NCBI GenBank assembly: GCA_963976435.1
Contig: CAXBKQ010000014.1
Coordinates: 41,555 to 105,554 of the forward strand
Length of the DNA: 64,000 bases
Source of the DNA: CAKZNE01 sp963976435
GTDB taxonomy: Bacteria; Bacteroidota; Bacteroidia; Flavobacteriales; Schleiferiaceae
Reading direction: 5' to 3'
Shown: positions 25,347 through 35,066 of the stretch, one piece after another
How the letters are laid out: every line of letters starts with the position of its first letter
How positions within the stretch are numbered: position 1 is the stretch's first letter
Translations under genes and position numbers: made by a program
Notes under the pieces: model-generated
Databases searched by the model: none
Told to the model about the DNA's origin: nothing
Seen by the model: only the letters and a program-made list of their open reading frames with translations

Positions 25347-28300
25347 TTATCTTACCAAGGTAAAGGTTCCTTTTTCTTCTTGGCTCATATCTTCCAAGGT
25401 GGAGAATTTGAGATAATATACATAAACACCCATTGGAGCGTTTTCCCCTTCAATTTTTCCATCCCAGAACTCAGCTGGATCCGAAGTTCTAAATACAATT
25501 GCTCCCCAACGATTCAGGATATAAAAATCATATTGATCAATCTCCTCAAACCTCATGCTCGGTCCAAATACTCTATTCGCCTCAATATCACTATCCGGAC
25601 GGAAAGCTGTGGGAACATATACTCGAGCCTTTTGGTTCTTGCATATTTGATTGGAAACACTGGTGAATGGTTGTCCATTGTCATCTACAAATCCCAGTGG
25701 GTTATTATCTTCAACGGCTAATACATAGTAGCAGAACTTTCCTGTTTGTTCTCCAAAAGCGGATATATCATCTACAAAGGTGGTATCATCACCAGCATTT
25801 GTGCCTACTAATTGATAATCAGTATTATCATCAACACTTCTGTAAATATCATATCGGCCAACGCCTCCACCCCATTCACCATAAGGCTTCCAAATCACCT
25901 TATTAGAAAGATTCGGGTTGGGCTCTACATTTAGCACAATATTTCTAGCTGTATTACTAATCCCATCGATACCCCCACATAAATTATGAGATTTTAATCT
26001 ATAGTAATATGTTATTTCAGGATCTGCTGAGAAGTCGCTAAAGTTCACCACATAAGGTAAAGCTAGAGGTTTTGCTACATTTCCAATAACTTCATAGATT
26101 CCATTTTCCTCTGTGGAACGCTCAATATCATATCCTTTTACATCCGCTTCGCCATCTATAAACGCTTTAAGATCTATAGATTCTCTCAAAAAGTTATTGC
26201 TCACTTGAGCCATATAAAGAATTCTTGATTTTTGAGGTACATCGGCAATTATGCAGGATTCATTGGAAGTAGAAGTTTTGGTTGTATCTCCATTATAAGC
26301 TCGCACATAAAAACAATATTCTGTATCAGCTGTAAGATTCTCTCTTGTATAGCTAGTATCCTGAGCTGATCCAGTGAATAGTAAAATTGGACTTCCAAAT
26401 CCGCTACCATTATCTTCCCTCATATAAACATTATATCCACCAACGCCATTGGCAAATCCTTCATATGCATTCCAACCTAATCTTACTGTACCATCACATC
26501 TATTAAGATAAGTCCTTAGGTTGATGGTATTATGAGAAACAACAAGCTGTATATCACTAATATTTCCACAACTATCAATGGTTACCACTTTAAATTGTTC
26601 CGAACGAGTATCAGCCATACTTGCTGTCCAGGTATAAGGCATTGCCGTTCCCACTGGAATAGAATCAACTGTTATCCAACCGTTTAATGGATCATTAAAA
26701 AAGATATAGTAATAAATAACATCACCGGAGGAGGTGGGGTTAAAACTAAAGGTTGACTGATTATTAACTACAGTAACACTATCTAATCTGATAATATCGG
26801 CATTGGTTTTATCACTAAACCTGCTACTTTGATAGTTGGAGCCCGAAATATTTCCATTTACTGTATCCACTACCCTAACCTGAAATTCTACAATATCATC
26901 ACAAAACTGAACGGTATCTTTGAAGGTGTAAACATAATTTGATGGAGCATTTGGAACCTCATCAATTTTTTCAATAAATACCCAAGCGCCAACTGCTGTT
27001 CTTGCATAAATCTCATAATACTTTCGCGATGTTCCTAAAAGTGGGGCATGTAGGGCAGTCCATGAAATATCTGCATACTCGCTATTTGGTGCAGGAGGAG
27101 TGGCTAATAAATTCATGTTTATTAAACTCAAGGTATCACTTGGTTCTGATATAAAATCACAAGCACCCGTACTTTTCACCATATAAAAGTGGTTAAATCC
27201 TGAAGCTGCCGGCATGGTTGTTTGAAGACTATCAATAGGTATTATAGAATCTACAACAGAATAAGGGCCATTAATATTGGTTGCTCCAAATATTTTATAA
27301 TAATTGAAATCCAAAGCGCTGTCTTGAAGTGCCTGATTCCAAAGAATATCTACATCTCCATTGGATTGTTGGAATAAACTAGTAAGAGGCGGAGGTGATG
27401 GATCACCCGCTAATACATCAACAATAAGAGTGGTAATAGATACAGCAGGTGCTGGACAACCATCATCAATCATTTTTAAGGTAAAATAATAGGTACTTGT
27501 AACACTACCACAACCACTTACGGCTCCTAAATGACCACAATCTGGTGCCCAAAAGAATCGAACGGTATTATTTAAACCTTGGGTATAAGAGGATTGTGGA
27601 GCTACTGGAGTAATTTTTGCGCAAGTCCCATTTCCCAAACAACCTGTACCAGAACCTAAAGGGCTGGAAACTTGTAAGCCTCCTGCGGCAAAAGTGATAC
27701 TCTGTGGCAAACCACTTGGTAGGAAATCAAAATCTTGAGCACTTAATTCAAAATCAATGGTATCTGTAGGATATACAGACACTTGATATACGTTAGTACT
27801 CAATCTATTTACATTTTCAAATAGAGCCGTGTCGATTTCGGAAGCAGGTTTAAGGTTACCAGGGCAACCTCCCACCATTGAAACTGCTACATCTCTGTAA
27901 ACTATAGCTACTAATTGGCAACTTTTCCAGGCTTCAATCTTTACACAACTCGCATAGGAACCAGAACTTGAACTTGAACCAAATTGGTTAACCTCCATTT
28001 CCATTTCACCAGACACGGGGTCTAAAGTAACTGGACCGTTAGTTGGGTCTTCAGATGGATCTGGAAAGGGTAGTTGGCTTGTATAACCTGGATTCCAAAC
28101 CACAGGGTTTCCCGCAGATTGAAGTGGATCAGCGAAGCCAAATGATAATGAATCTAGATCTAGATCCGCAGCAAGGTGATTATATACAAATTTATATCCT
28201 GTACAAATTACTGGAGAACCATCTTCGGCAAAGATGGGGGAATTGTCAAAACAAGTTGAAACATTAGAAGGCGAAGTTGCACCTGGGGCGGTGTAGGGAA

Positions 28301-28784
28301 ACATTTTAGCTCTTAAATAATAAGGCCCAGAACTAGTATTCTGGTTTCCAGAAGGTCTACAACAGCTACTCCACCAGAATTCCCATCCCGCAGCAGGAGG
28401 TACTCCATTCAAAGGTATCGCTGCTGATCTATAAACATATTTTTCTACTGCTCCAGGAATATCTGGACCAGTATTGGCCACCGCAGCAGCACATGTTATT
28501 TGAACCGGATACAAAGGATTAGATGGATTCCAACAGTCAGGGGAAATATCGGTTTGGCTAACAAAATTACAAGTGATATTACTTCCAGCCGGATTATTTA
28601 TGGTTTGAGCATTTGTTCCAAGTGGAATACCATTACAATCTCTGTAAAGAGTCAAAGTAAAAATATAGTTTCCATTACTTGAACAAGCCCAAGTAATTTC
28701 TCCTCCTAGAAGGTGTGTGGCTTTAGCCGTTTGAAAACCAAGGAAGAGGCTTAGAACCAATAATAATCTGCTTAATGATCTCAT
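25347..28784 (-). CDS. T9SS type B sorting-domain surface protein (copy 1 of a tandem pair)
   Basis: 1145 residues from the ATG at 28784; a TTG six codons upstream lies inside the promoter box and is rejected. After a signal peptide (to about residue 23) comes a THLLGGEITW opening and a Cys-rich N-terminal domain of about 330 residues. The middle carries fibronectin-III-like modules recognisable by repeated YYxIF/YYEIYARTA, EYCFYVRAYN and TYYYRLKSHNLCGG strands. The last 85 residues (VPTAFRPDSDIEAN, YDFYILNRWGAIVF, FWDGK, PMGVYVYYLKFS) are the gliding-motility-associated type B sorting domain, which directs export by the type IX system and surface attachment. Likely an adhesin; no enzyme motif. 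Followed by its own terminator and closely similar to the next gene. Confidence 0.88.
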   Translation of the reverse strand: MRSLSRLLLVLSLFLGFQTAKATHLLGGEITWACSSNGNYIFTLTLYRDCNGIPLGTNAQTINNPAGSNITCNFVSQTDISPDCWNPSNPLYPVQITCAAAVANTGPDIPGAVEKYVYRSAAIPLNGVPPAAGWEFWWSSCCRPSGNQNTSSGPYYLRAKMFPYTAPGATSPSNVSTCFDNSPIFAEDGSPVICTGYKFVYNHLAADLDLDSLSFGFADPLQSAGNPVVWNPGYTSQLPFPDPSEDPTNGPVTLDPVSGEMEMEVNQFGSSSSSGSYASCVKIEAWKSCQLVAIVYRDVAVSMVGGCPGNLKPASEIDTALFENVNRLSTNVYQVSVYPTDTIDFELSAQDFDFLPSGLPQSITFAAGGLQVSSPLGSGTGCLGNGTCAKITPVAPQSSYTQGLNNTVRFFWAPDCGHLGAVSGCGSVTSTYYFTLKMIDDGCPAPAVSITTLIVDVLAGDPSPPPLTSLFQQSNGDVDILWNQALQDSALDFNYYKIFGATNINGPYSVVDSIIPIDSLQTTMPAASGFNHFYMVKSTGACDFISEPSDTLSLINMNLLATPPAPNSEYADISWTALHAPLLGTSRKYYEIYARTAVGAWVFIEKIDEVPNAPSNYVYTFKDTVQFCDDIVEFQVRVVDTVNGNISGSNYQSSRFSDKTNADIIRLDSVTVVNNQSTFSFNPTSSGDVIYYYIFFNDPLNGWITVDSIPVGTAMPYTWTASMADTRSEQFKVVTIDSCGNISDIQLVVSHNTINLRTYLNRCDGTVRLGWNAYEGFANGVGGYNVYMREDNGSGFGSPILLFTGSAQDTSYTRENLTADTEYCFYVRAYNGDTTKTSTSNESCIIADVPQKSRILYMAQVSNNFLRESIDLKAFIDGEADVKGYDIERSTEENGIYEVIGNVAKPLALPYVVNFSDFSADPEITYYYRLKSHNLCGGIDGISNTARNIVLNVEPNPNLSNKVIWKPYGEWGGGVGRYDIYRSVDDNTDYQLVGTNAGDDTTFVDDISAFGEQTGKFCYYVLAVEDNNPLGFVDDNGQPFTSVSNQICKNQKARVYVPTAFRPDSDIEANRVFGPSMRFEEIDQYDFYILNRWGAIVFRTSDPAEFWDGKIEGENAPMGVYVYYLKFSTLEDMSQEEKGTFTLVR

Positions 28785-28799
28785 TCTATAAAATTTTCT

Positions 28800-28829
28800 C
28801 AAAAATACATTAGAATTTAATTAATCCAA
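28800..28829 (-). promoter_or_regulatory. Promoter of the copy 1 surface-protein gene
   Basis: In minus-strand sense TTG (28827-28829), 19 bases, then TATTTTTG (28800-28807): a full match to the Bacteroidota consensus TTG-N17-23-TAnnTTTG. It implies a short leader before the ATG at 28784 and rules against the TTG start at 28802. Confidence 0.6.
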
Positions 28830-28872
28830 CGCTGATTTAGTGATTAGTGTATTTCCCTAAGTATAAGAAGCT

Positions 28873-28902
28873 AAAAAAGGCCCCTTCGCTATAAAAGGGG
28901 CC
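28873..28902 (-). terminator. Rho-independent terminator of the 28931-32371 gene
   Basis: An 8-bp stem (28879-28886 with 28895-28902, GGCCCCTT/AAGGGGCC) with an 8-base loop, followed in minus-strand sense by six T. Confidence 0.88.
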
Positions 28903-28930
28903 ATTTAAATTAGTTTAAGAAATTTTAGAT

Positions 28931-31900
28931 CTAATTGATTAAGGAGAAAGTTCCCTTCTCTTCATTCTCAATATCATTTTCGGTGGAGTACTTCAAATAG
29001 TAAACATAAACACCTAATGGAGCTGTTGCACCATCTTGTTTACCATCCCAAAATTCATTAGGATCTGAAGTTCTAAAAACTATAGAACCCCATCTATTCA
29101 TAATATAAAAATCATAGGATTCAATATTTTCAAATCTCATACTCGGTCCAAACCATTTATTAGCTTCTATATCGCTACTTGGTCTAAATGCAGTAGGTAC
29201 AAAAACCTTTGCTTTTTGATTTACACAAACCCTATTTGAAAGACTTTGAAAGGGCTGGCCATTAACATCCACTAAACCAAGTGGATTATTATCTTCCACT
29301 GCTTGAATATAATAACAGAATTTCCCACTTTCATTCCCAAAGCTCAAAATATTATCATAGTGAATGGTATCATCTCCATCTACTGAGGCAATTAGTTGAT
29401 AATTTGTTTCATCATTTACACTTCTATAGATGTCATATCTTCCTACATTTCCTCCCCATCCCAAATAGGAATTCCAAAAGCTCTTATTATTCATATTGGG
29501 ATTTGTATTAACATCTAAAACTATATTTCTAGATGTATTACTCAATGATTCCACACCTCCACAAAGGTTTTGAGCCTTAACCCGGTAGTAATATGTAATT
29601 TCTGGATCGGCAGAAAAGTCGCTAAAATCAATAACAAATGGAATTCCATTTGGTTGGGCAACTGTACCAATTACTGAGTAAATTCCATTTTCTTCTGTTG
29701 CTCTTTCTATATCATAGCTTTTTACATCTGCTTCTCCATCCACAAAGGCTTTAAGATCGATAGACTCCCGTAAATAATTATTGGAAACGCTTGCTAAATA
29801 CAAGATTTTCGATTTTTTTGGAACATCTGCAATTACACAAGCTTCATTTGATTTGGAAGAATAAAGACTATTAGCATCAAAAGCTTCAACATAAAAACAA
29901 TATTCAGCTCCAGCGCTAAGGTTATCCTTCACATAATTACTATCCTGATCGGTTCCAGTAAATAAAAGTATTGGGGCTCCACCATCTTCTTTCATATATA
30001 AATTATAAACTCCTACTCCGGCACTAAATCCCTTATAAAAATTCCAACCCAAGCTTACGACGCCATCGCATCTATTGAGATTGGCCCGAAGGTGCATGGT
30101 TTCATGTGAAATGGTAACATCTTCCCTACTTGGGTTTCCACAGCTATCAATGGAAACTACTTTAAATTCCTCCGAACGCATGGAAGCTTGACTATTTGTC
30201 CAAACATAAGGCATAGGAGTTCCAATTGGTAATAAGTCTATTGTAGACCAGCCATTAACAGGGTCATTAAATCTTACTTCATATTCTATCACATCATCTA
30301 AACTGCTTGCTGACCATGTTAAATTTGATTTTCCATCGGCATCTACTGTAGCAGAACTTATAGCAATAATATCTGAGTTATTCTTATCGCTAAATTGTTC
30401 TGAAATATAGTTTGAACCAGACCAATGTCCTTCTACGGTATCCTGCAATCTTATCTGAAATTCTACAATCTCATCACAGACATTTAGGGTATCCTTAAAG
30501 CTATAGATGTAATTTCTAGGGGCGTTTGGTACCTCATCAACCTTATCCAAAAATTGCCAAGCATTTGAGCTTGTTTTTATCCAAATCTCATAATACTTTC
30601 TAGAACTTTCTAATAAAGGGTTGTGAATCGCATTCCATTGTAAATCAGCAAATCGGGAATTTGGGGAAGGTGGGCTTACCGCTAAATTCATTTCTATAAG
30701 GCTCAATGTGTCGCTATTTCCAGAAAGAAAATCACAAGCTCCTGTGCTTTTAATTAAATAGAAATGTTTGTATCCAGACCCTGAAGGAATGGTTGTTTGA
30801 AGACTATCAATTTTTGGAATAGAATCTAAGCTCACATAGTTACCATTAATGGTGCTAGACCCAAACAATTTATAATAATTAAAATCCAAAGCACTATCCT
30901 GAATAGTTTGATTCCACTTTACATCAATATCCCCATTGGTTTGTTGGAACAAACTTGTTAGCACAGGCGGATTTGGATCCCCAGCTAAAACATCAACAAT
31001 TAATGTGGTAATAGAAACTGCAGGTGCTGGACAGCCGTCATCTGTCATTTTTAAGGTGAAATAATAGGTGCTCGTTGGGGAGCCACATCCATTGCTAAAC
31101 CCTAAATGATCGCAAGTTGGTGTCCAAAAGAAATTCATGGTATTTTGCAATCCCTGGCAATATCCTGTTTGAGGAGAAACTGGATTTATTTTAGCACAAG
31201 GGCTAGCTCCTAAACAGCCAGTACCGCTTCCAAGACTTGGACTTGAAACTTCTAAACCTCCTGCTTCGAAGCAAATGGTTTGCGGAGTTCCATTTGGAAG
31301 AAAATCAAAATCTTGAGCACTCAGATTAAAGTCTATGGTATCTCCTGGGTAAATTTGAACATAATAGGTATCCGTATTTAATCGCTTTACAGTTTTGAAT
31401 AAAGCTGTATCGATTTCCGCTGAGGGCTTGGTATTTCCCGGACAATTGTCTTGCATAGAAATGGCCACATCTCTAAATACCTCGGCAATTAATTGCCCAC
31501 ATCTCCATGCTTCAATTTTTACACAACTAGCATAAGATCCAGCAGCAGCTGTTGTTCCAAAACTATTGATATCCATAGTCATCTCTCCTGTTACTGCATT
31601 TAAGGTAACAGGACCATTTGAAGGATCTTCAGTACCATCAGGGTAGGGTAAATTGCTAGAGAATCCCGCGTTCCAAACTACAGGATTATTAGCTCCAGTT
31701 AAAGGATCTGCAAACCCAAAAGCCAAGGAATCCAAATCTACATCAGCTGCTAAATGATTGTAAACAAATTTATTACCTGTACAAATAACTGGAGAACCAT
31801 TTTCGGCAAAAAATGGAGAGTTATCATAGCAGGTTGATGTATTTAATGCTAGCCCGTTTGCATCAATATAGGGATACATTTTCGCCCTTAAATAATAATT

Positions 31901-32371
31901 TGTTGAATTTGTGTTTTGATTTCCAGATGGCCTGCAGCAATCAGACCAAGAGAACTCCCAACCATTAACAGGTGGTACACCATTTAAAGATACTAGACCT
32001 GATCTAAAAACGAATTTTTTAACAGCACCGGGGATGTCAGGGTTTCCAGGAGGGTTGTTAATTGCTGCTTGACAGGTTATTTGGCTCGGATAAAGTGGAT
32101 CATTAGGATTCCAACAGCTTGGTGAAATATCTGTCTCACTAATAAGAGTGCAAACTATATTTGTTCCCGCTGGGTTATTAATGGTTTCTGGGGGACCTAA
32201 AATCTGATTTCCATTACAATCTTGGTATAAGGTAAGCGTGAAAATATAATCACCGTTATTGGCGCATTCCCAAGTAATTTCTCCTCCTAATAAATGTGAG
32301 GCATTGGTTGATAGATAGGAACCAATGGTGAAAATTAAAATAAGTAGTGTTTTAAATATTGAGTTTTTCAT
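28931..32371 (-). CDS. T9SS type B sorting-domain surface protein (copy 2 of a tandem pair)
   Basis: 1146 residues, co-linear with the neighbouring 1145-residue protein over its whole length. The same opening (SHLLGGEITWEC), the same SCVKIEAW, ACLG/GTGCLG and SITTLIVDVLAGDP segments, the same fibronectin-like modules and the same C-terminal type B sorting domain (VPTAFRPSSDIEAN, YDFYIMNRWGSIVF, PLGVYVYYLKYS) are present. Signal peptide 1-24. By eye identity exceeds half of the positions and is highest in the N-terminal domain and the sorting domain. Each copy has its own terminator, so they can be expressed separately. Surface adhesin role is inferred from the family. Confidence 0.88.
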   Translation of the reverse strand: MKNSIFKTLLILIFTIGSYLSTNASHLLGGEITWECANNGDYIFTLTLYQDCNGNQILGPPETINNPAGTNIVCTLISETDISPSCWNPNDPLYPSQITCQAAINNPPGNPDIPGAVKKFVFRSGLVSLNGVPPVNGWEFSWSDCCRPSGNQNTNSTNYYLRAKMYPYIDANGLALNTSTCYDNSPFFAENGSPVICTGNKFVYNHLAADVDLDSLAFGFADPLTGANNPVVWNAGFSSNLPYPDGTEDPSNGPVTLNAVTGEMTMDINSFGTTAAAGSYASCVKIEAWRCGQLIAEVFRDVAISMQDNCPGNTKPSAEIDTALFKTVKRLNTDTYYVQIYPGDTIDFNLSAQDFDFLPNGTPQTICFEAGGLEVSSPSLGSGTGCLGASPCAKINPVSPQTGYCQGLQNTMNFFWTPTCDHLGFSNGCGSPTSTYYFTLKMTDDGCPAPAVSITTLIVDVLAGDPNPPVLTSLFQQTNGDIDVKWNQTIQDSALDFNYYKLFGSSTINGNYVSLDSIPKIDSLQTTIPSGSGYKHFYLIKSTGACDFLSGNSDTLSLIEMNLAVSPPSPNSRFADLQWNAIHNPLLESSRKYYEIWIKTSSNAWQFLDKVDEVPNAPRNYIYSFKDTLNVCDEIVEFQIRLQDTVEGHWSGSNYISEQFSDKNNSDIIAISSATVDADGKSNLTWSASSLDDVIEYEVRFNDPVNGWSTIDLLPIGTPMPYVWTNSQASMRSEEFKVVSIDSCGNPSREDVTISHETMHLRANLNRCDGVVSLGWNFYKGFSAGVGVYNLYMKEDGGAPILLFTGTDQDSNYVKDNLSAGAEYCFYVEAFDANSLYSSKSNEACVIADVPKKSKILYLASVSNNYLRESIDLKAFVDGEADVKSYDIERATEENGIYSVIGTVAQPNGIPFVIDFSDFSADPEITYYYRVKAQNLCGGVESLSNTSRNIVLDVNTNPNMNNKSFWNSYLGWGGNVGRYDIYRSVNDETNYQLIASVDGDDTIHYDNILSFGNESGKFCYYIQAVEDNNPLGLVDVNGQPFQSLSNRVCVNQKAKVFVPTAFRPSSDIEANKWFGPSMRFENIESYDFYIMNRWGSIVFRTSDPNEFWDGKQDGATAPLGVYVYYLKYSTENDIENEEKGTFSLIN

Positions 32372-32537
32372 GGGTGTAGGAATTTTTCACTAAAGTAGTC
32401 CCACAATAGCCCCATGTAAATATTTACTTAGTCAGCATGATCTTTCCATTAGGCAAACATGCTATTTTGAATTCATAAAAATCCGGATTCGTAAACTCAA
32501 TCAAAAGGCGATTTTCGATCAATTTTGAAATTGTAAT

Positions 32538-33479
32538 TTAAAGGTGGCTTTGGTTGAGTAAAGCATCTTTATATTCACTTATCAGATTTTCAAACACTTT
32601 TTTTGCGGGAAGAACTTCATTTATCATCCCAGAAATTTGGCCAATTTCCAATTCACCTTCTACAAGATCTCCTTCAAACATTCCTTTTTTGGCTCTTGCC
32701 CTACCCAGAATTTCTTTTAATTCCTCAACATCTGCCTTACGATTATAAGCTTCTTGTATCTTATTATAAAATGGATTTTTTATTAGTCGAACAGGGGTCA
32801 ACTCCTTTAGGGTTAATTCTGTTTCTCCCTCTTTTGCATCCACTACAGCCTGTTTAAAGGCTATATGTGCTGAGCTTTCCTCAGTGGCAACAAACCGAGA
32901 ACCAATTTGAACTGCATCAGCTCCTAAAATTCTAGCGGCTAAAATCTGTTTACCAGTAGCAATTCCACCTGCCGCAATTAAGGGTATTTCTAATACTTCC
33001 TTAACCATGGGGATTAAACAAAATGTAGTAGTTTCTTCTCGTCCATTATGTCCTCCAGCTTCAAATCCTTCGGCAACCACAGCATCAACACCAGCTTGCT
33101 GTGCTTTTAAGGCAAATTTTACGCTACTCACCACATGAACCACTTTTATCCCCTTTTCCTTAAGCATGGCTGTCCATGTTTTTGGATTCCCTGCAGAGGT
33201 AAAAACAATAGGAACCTTCTCCTCTACTATTATCTGCATCAACTCTTCCACATTAGGATAAAGCATAGGAATATTTACTGCAAATGGTTTTTGGCAATTT
33301 CTTTTACACTTTTGCACATGCTCTCTAAAAATATCTGGATACATGCTTCCTGCCCCAATTATTCCAAGTCCACCAGCATTGCTCACTGCCGAAGCCAATT
33401 CCCAGCCACTACACCATATCATTCCAGCTTGAATAATAGGGTATTCAATTCCAAATAATTTACAGATTCTATTCTCCAT
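32538..33479 (-). CDS. Nitronate monooxygenase / FabK-like FMN oxidoreductase
   Basis: 313 residues. A TIM-barrel FMN enzyme of the 2-nitropropane dioxygenase family: EYPIIQAGMIW near the N-terminus, GGLGIIGAGS, VAEGFEAGGHNGREE (about 136-150), AAGGIATGKQI, and GADAVQIGSRFVATEES for phosphate binding. The family oxidises nitronates, and relatives act as enoyl-ACP reductase (FabK); the two cannot be separated safely here. Its start overlaps the stop of the subtilase gene by one base, making it the last gene of ywqK-mnmA-subtilase-npd. Confidence 0.85.
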   Translation of the reverse strand: MENRICKLFGIEYPIIQAGMIWCSGWELASAVSNAGGLGIIGAGSMYPDIFREHVQKCKRNCQKPFAVNIPMLYPNVEELMQIIVEEKVPIVFTSAGNPKTWTAMLKEKGIKVVHVVSSVKFALKAQQAGVDAVVAEGFEAGGHNGREETTTFCLIPMVKEVLEIPLIAAGGIATGKQILAARILGADAVQIGSRFVATEESSAHIAFKQAVVDAKEGETELTLKELTPVRLIKNPFYNKIQEAYNRKADVEELKEILGRARAKKGMFEGDLVEGELEIGQISGMINEVLPAKKVFENLISEYKDALLNQSHL

Positions 33480-35062
33480 TATTTGATAATTTTTTGAGTG
33501 TACATTTTACCGTCTACATTCATTCTAAGGAAAAAAACACCTGGAGAAAAGGGGAAATCAACTATTATTTCACTTCCAATAAATGTCCTTTCCAATTCCA
33601 GAATTAAATTTCCTTGAGCATCAAACAAAGTTATGGCTACTAATTCCGTAGGGTTTATTGAGCATTTAATTCTCAATTCATCAAGAACAGGGTTTGGAAA
33701 AAAAGATAATTGCATTTTTTCATGCCCTTCATCAAGTCCAATAGTATTGTATAATGCTAATTCAAAATTTGGCACTCCATGACCGTAGTCGTTATTGGGA
33801 AAGCCAGCAATGGTTGCAGAGTTTTGGATGGCATAAAAAATATCCATATTAGTTTTTAAAACATTTGATTGCCATAAACAAGCCGCCATACCCGAAACTA
33901 TGGGGCAGGAGAATGAGGTTCCATTCCCAAGGTTTACTGTATTTCCATTAGAGTTTGCTGTAGCTTGCCCCATAGCTACAACATTGGGTTTGATTCTACC
34001 ATCTGAGCTTGGTCCTCTACTGCTAAAGCTACTTATATTTTGAAGGTTAGTAACGGAACCAATGGCCAGAACACTATCACCATCTGCAGGAGCGGTTATA
34101 TGCCTCCAAGCTCCATTTCCTTCATTACCGGCACTTACGATCACCAAAATGCCTTTGGAAGCAGCCTTGTCTGCAGCCTTAGTTACAATTGTAGTATTGC
34201 CATCCATATCTGCATAAACATGGTTTCCAGTACCTCCCTGAAATTCATTATAACCTAGAGAAGAGCTAATAATATCTGCACCAACACTATCTGCAAATTC
34301 TGCAGCCATTAACCAATTATCCATTTCCACTGGTTTTTCCGAACTCTCTTTTTCACTTTTTAGCAGCCAATAGTTTGCTTTGGGGGCACTACCAATAATT
34401 TGCCCTTCCAAATGTGCTCCTAATACAGAAAGTACTCTTGTTCCATGGGATCCATCTTCATAGATGGTGGGATGAGAATTCACGAATGACTTGGTCCCTA
34501 AAATCCTATTATTCATCCAGAGGCTGTCGAATGCTTTTCCTGTATCTACACCAGAAAATCCACCGTCTATCACGGCAATGGTCATTCCTTGTCCTTGAAA
34601 ATTAAAATCGTGTAGAATTTCTCCTCTCACCATTTCAATTTGTTGGCGTGCCAGACCATAATTAAAACTTGAAGTGCTTTTATTGCTTTTTTGATTTGAA
34701 ATCTCCGCGAAATCCACATTGTATTTCTCAGCAATTTCCACCTTGGCTATAAAATCAAATTGTAGCAGCTGATCTTCCGAAACTCCTTTTATCAAAGCAC
34801 AATTAAACCATCTACTTTTTCCAATTATTTGCGCTCCTACTTCTCTTAAGCTAGTTAAATAGCTTTCAGGGATGGGAAGGTCATCCTCATTAAAGCCAAT
34901 ATTCCTCATATAGCGGTTTTGGATAGCTTTAGGACTAAGCGCAACATCCTCCACAGAAATTGAAGATTTTATATAGGCTTTATCTTTAAAATAAACTCTT
35001 AAGGATTGAGATTTGAGCTGGACAAAACCCAAAAGAAAAATAAATAGTATAAATTTTTTCAT
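33479..35062 (-). CDS. T9SS-exported subtilisin-like serine protease
   Basis: 527 residues from the ATG at 35062 (a TTG five codons upstream overlaps mnmA and is less likely). Signal peptide 1-19. An N-terminal propeptide of about 120 residues precedes the S8 domain with Asp165 (AVIDGG), His205 (DGSHGT), the oxyanion Asn region SAGNEGNG and Ser382 (NGTSFS). The last 80 residues (LSFFPNPVLDELRI to MYTQKIIK) form a T9SS type A sorting domain. A secreted or surface protease. It starts 4 bases after the mnmA stop. Confidence 0.9.
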   Translation of the reverse strand: MKKFILFIFLLGFVQLKSQSLRVYFKDKAYIKSSISVEDVALSPKAIQNRYMRNIGFNEDDLPIPESYLTSLREVGAQIIGKSRWFNCALIKGVSEDQLLQFDFIAKVEIAEKYNVDFAEISNQKSNKSTSSFNYGLARQQIEMVRGEILHDFNFQGQGMTIAVIDGGFSGVDTGKAFDSLWMNNRILGTKSFVNSHPTIYEDGSHGTRVLSVLGAHLEGQIIGSAPKANYWLLKSEKESSEKPVEMDNWLMAAEFADSVGADIISSSLGYNEFQGGTGNHVYADMDGNTTIVTKAADKAASKGILVIVSAGNEGNGAWRHITAPADGDSVLAIGSVTNLQNISSFSSRGPSSDGRIKPNVVAMGQATANSNGNTVNLGNGTSFSCPIVSGMAACLWQSNVLKTNMDIFYAIQNSATIAGFPNNDYGHGVPNFELALYNTIGLDEGHEKMQLSFFPNPVLDELRIKCSINPTELVAITLFDAQGNLILELERTFIGSEIIVDFPFSPGVFFLRMNVDGKMYTQKIIK

Positions 35063-35066
35063 ATGC

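Noticed and set aside
28785..28802. TTG start for the copy 1 surface protein
   Set aside because: It would lie inside the TTG-N19-TATTTTTG promoter; the ATG at 28784 starts a normal signal peptide.
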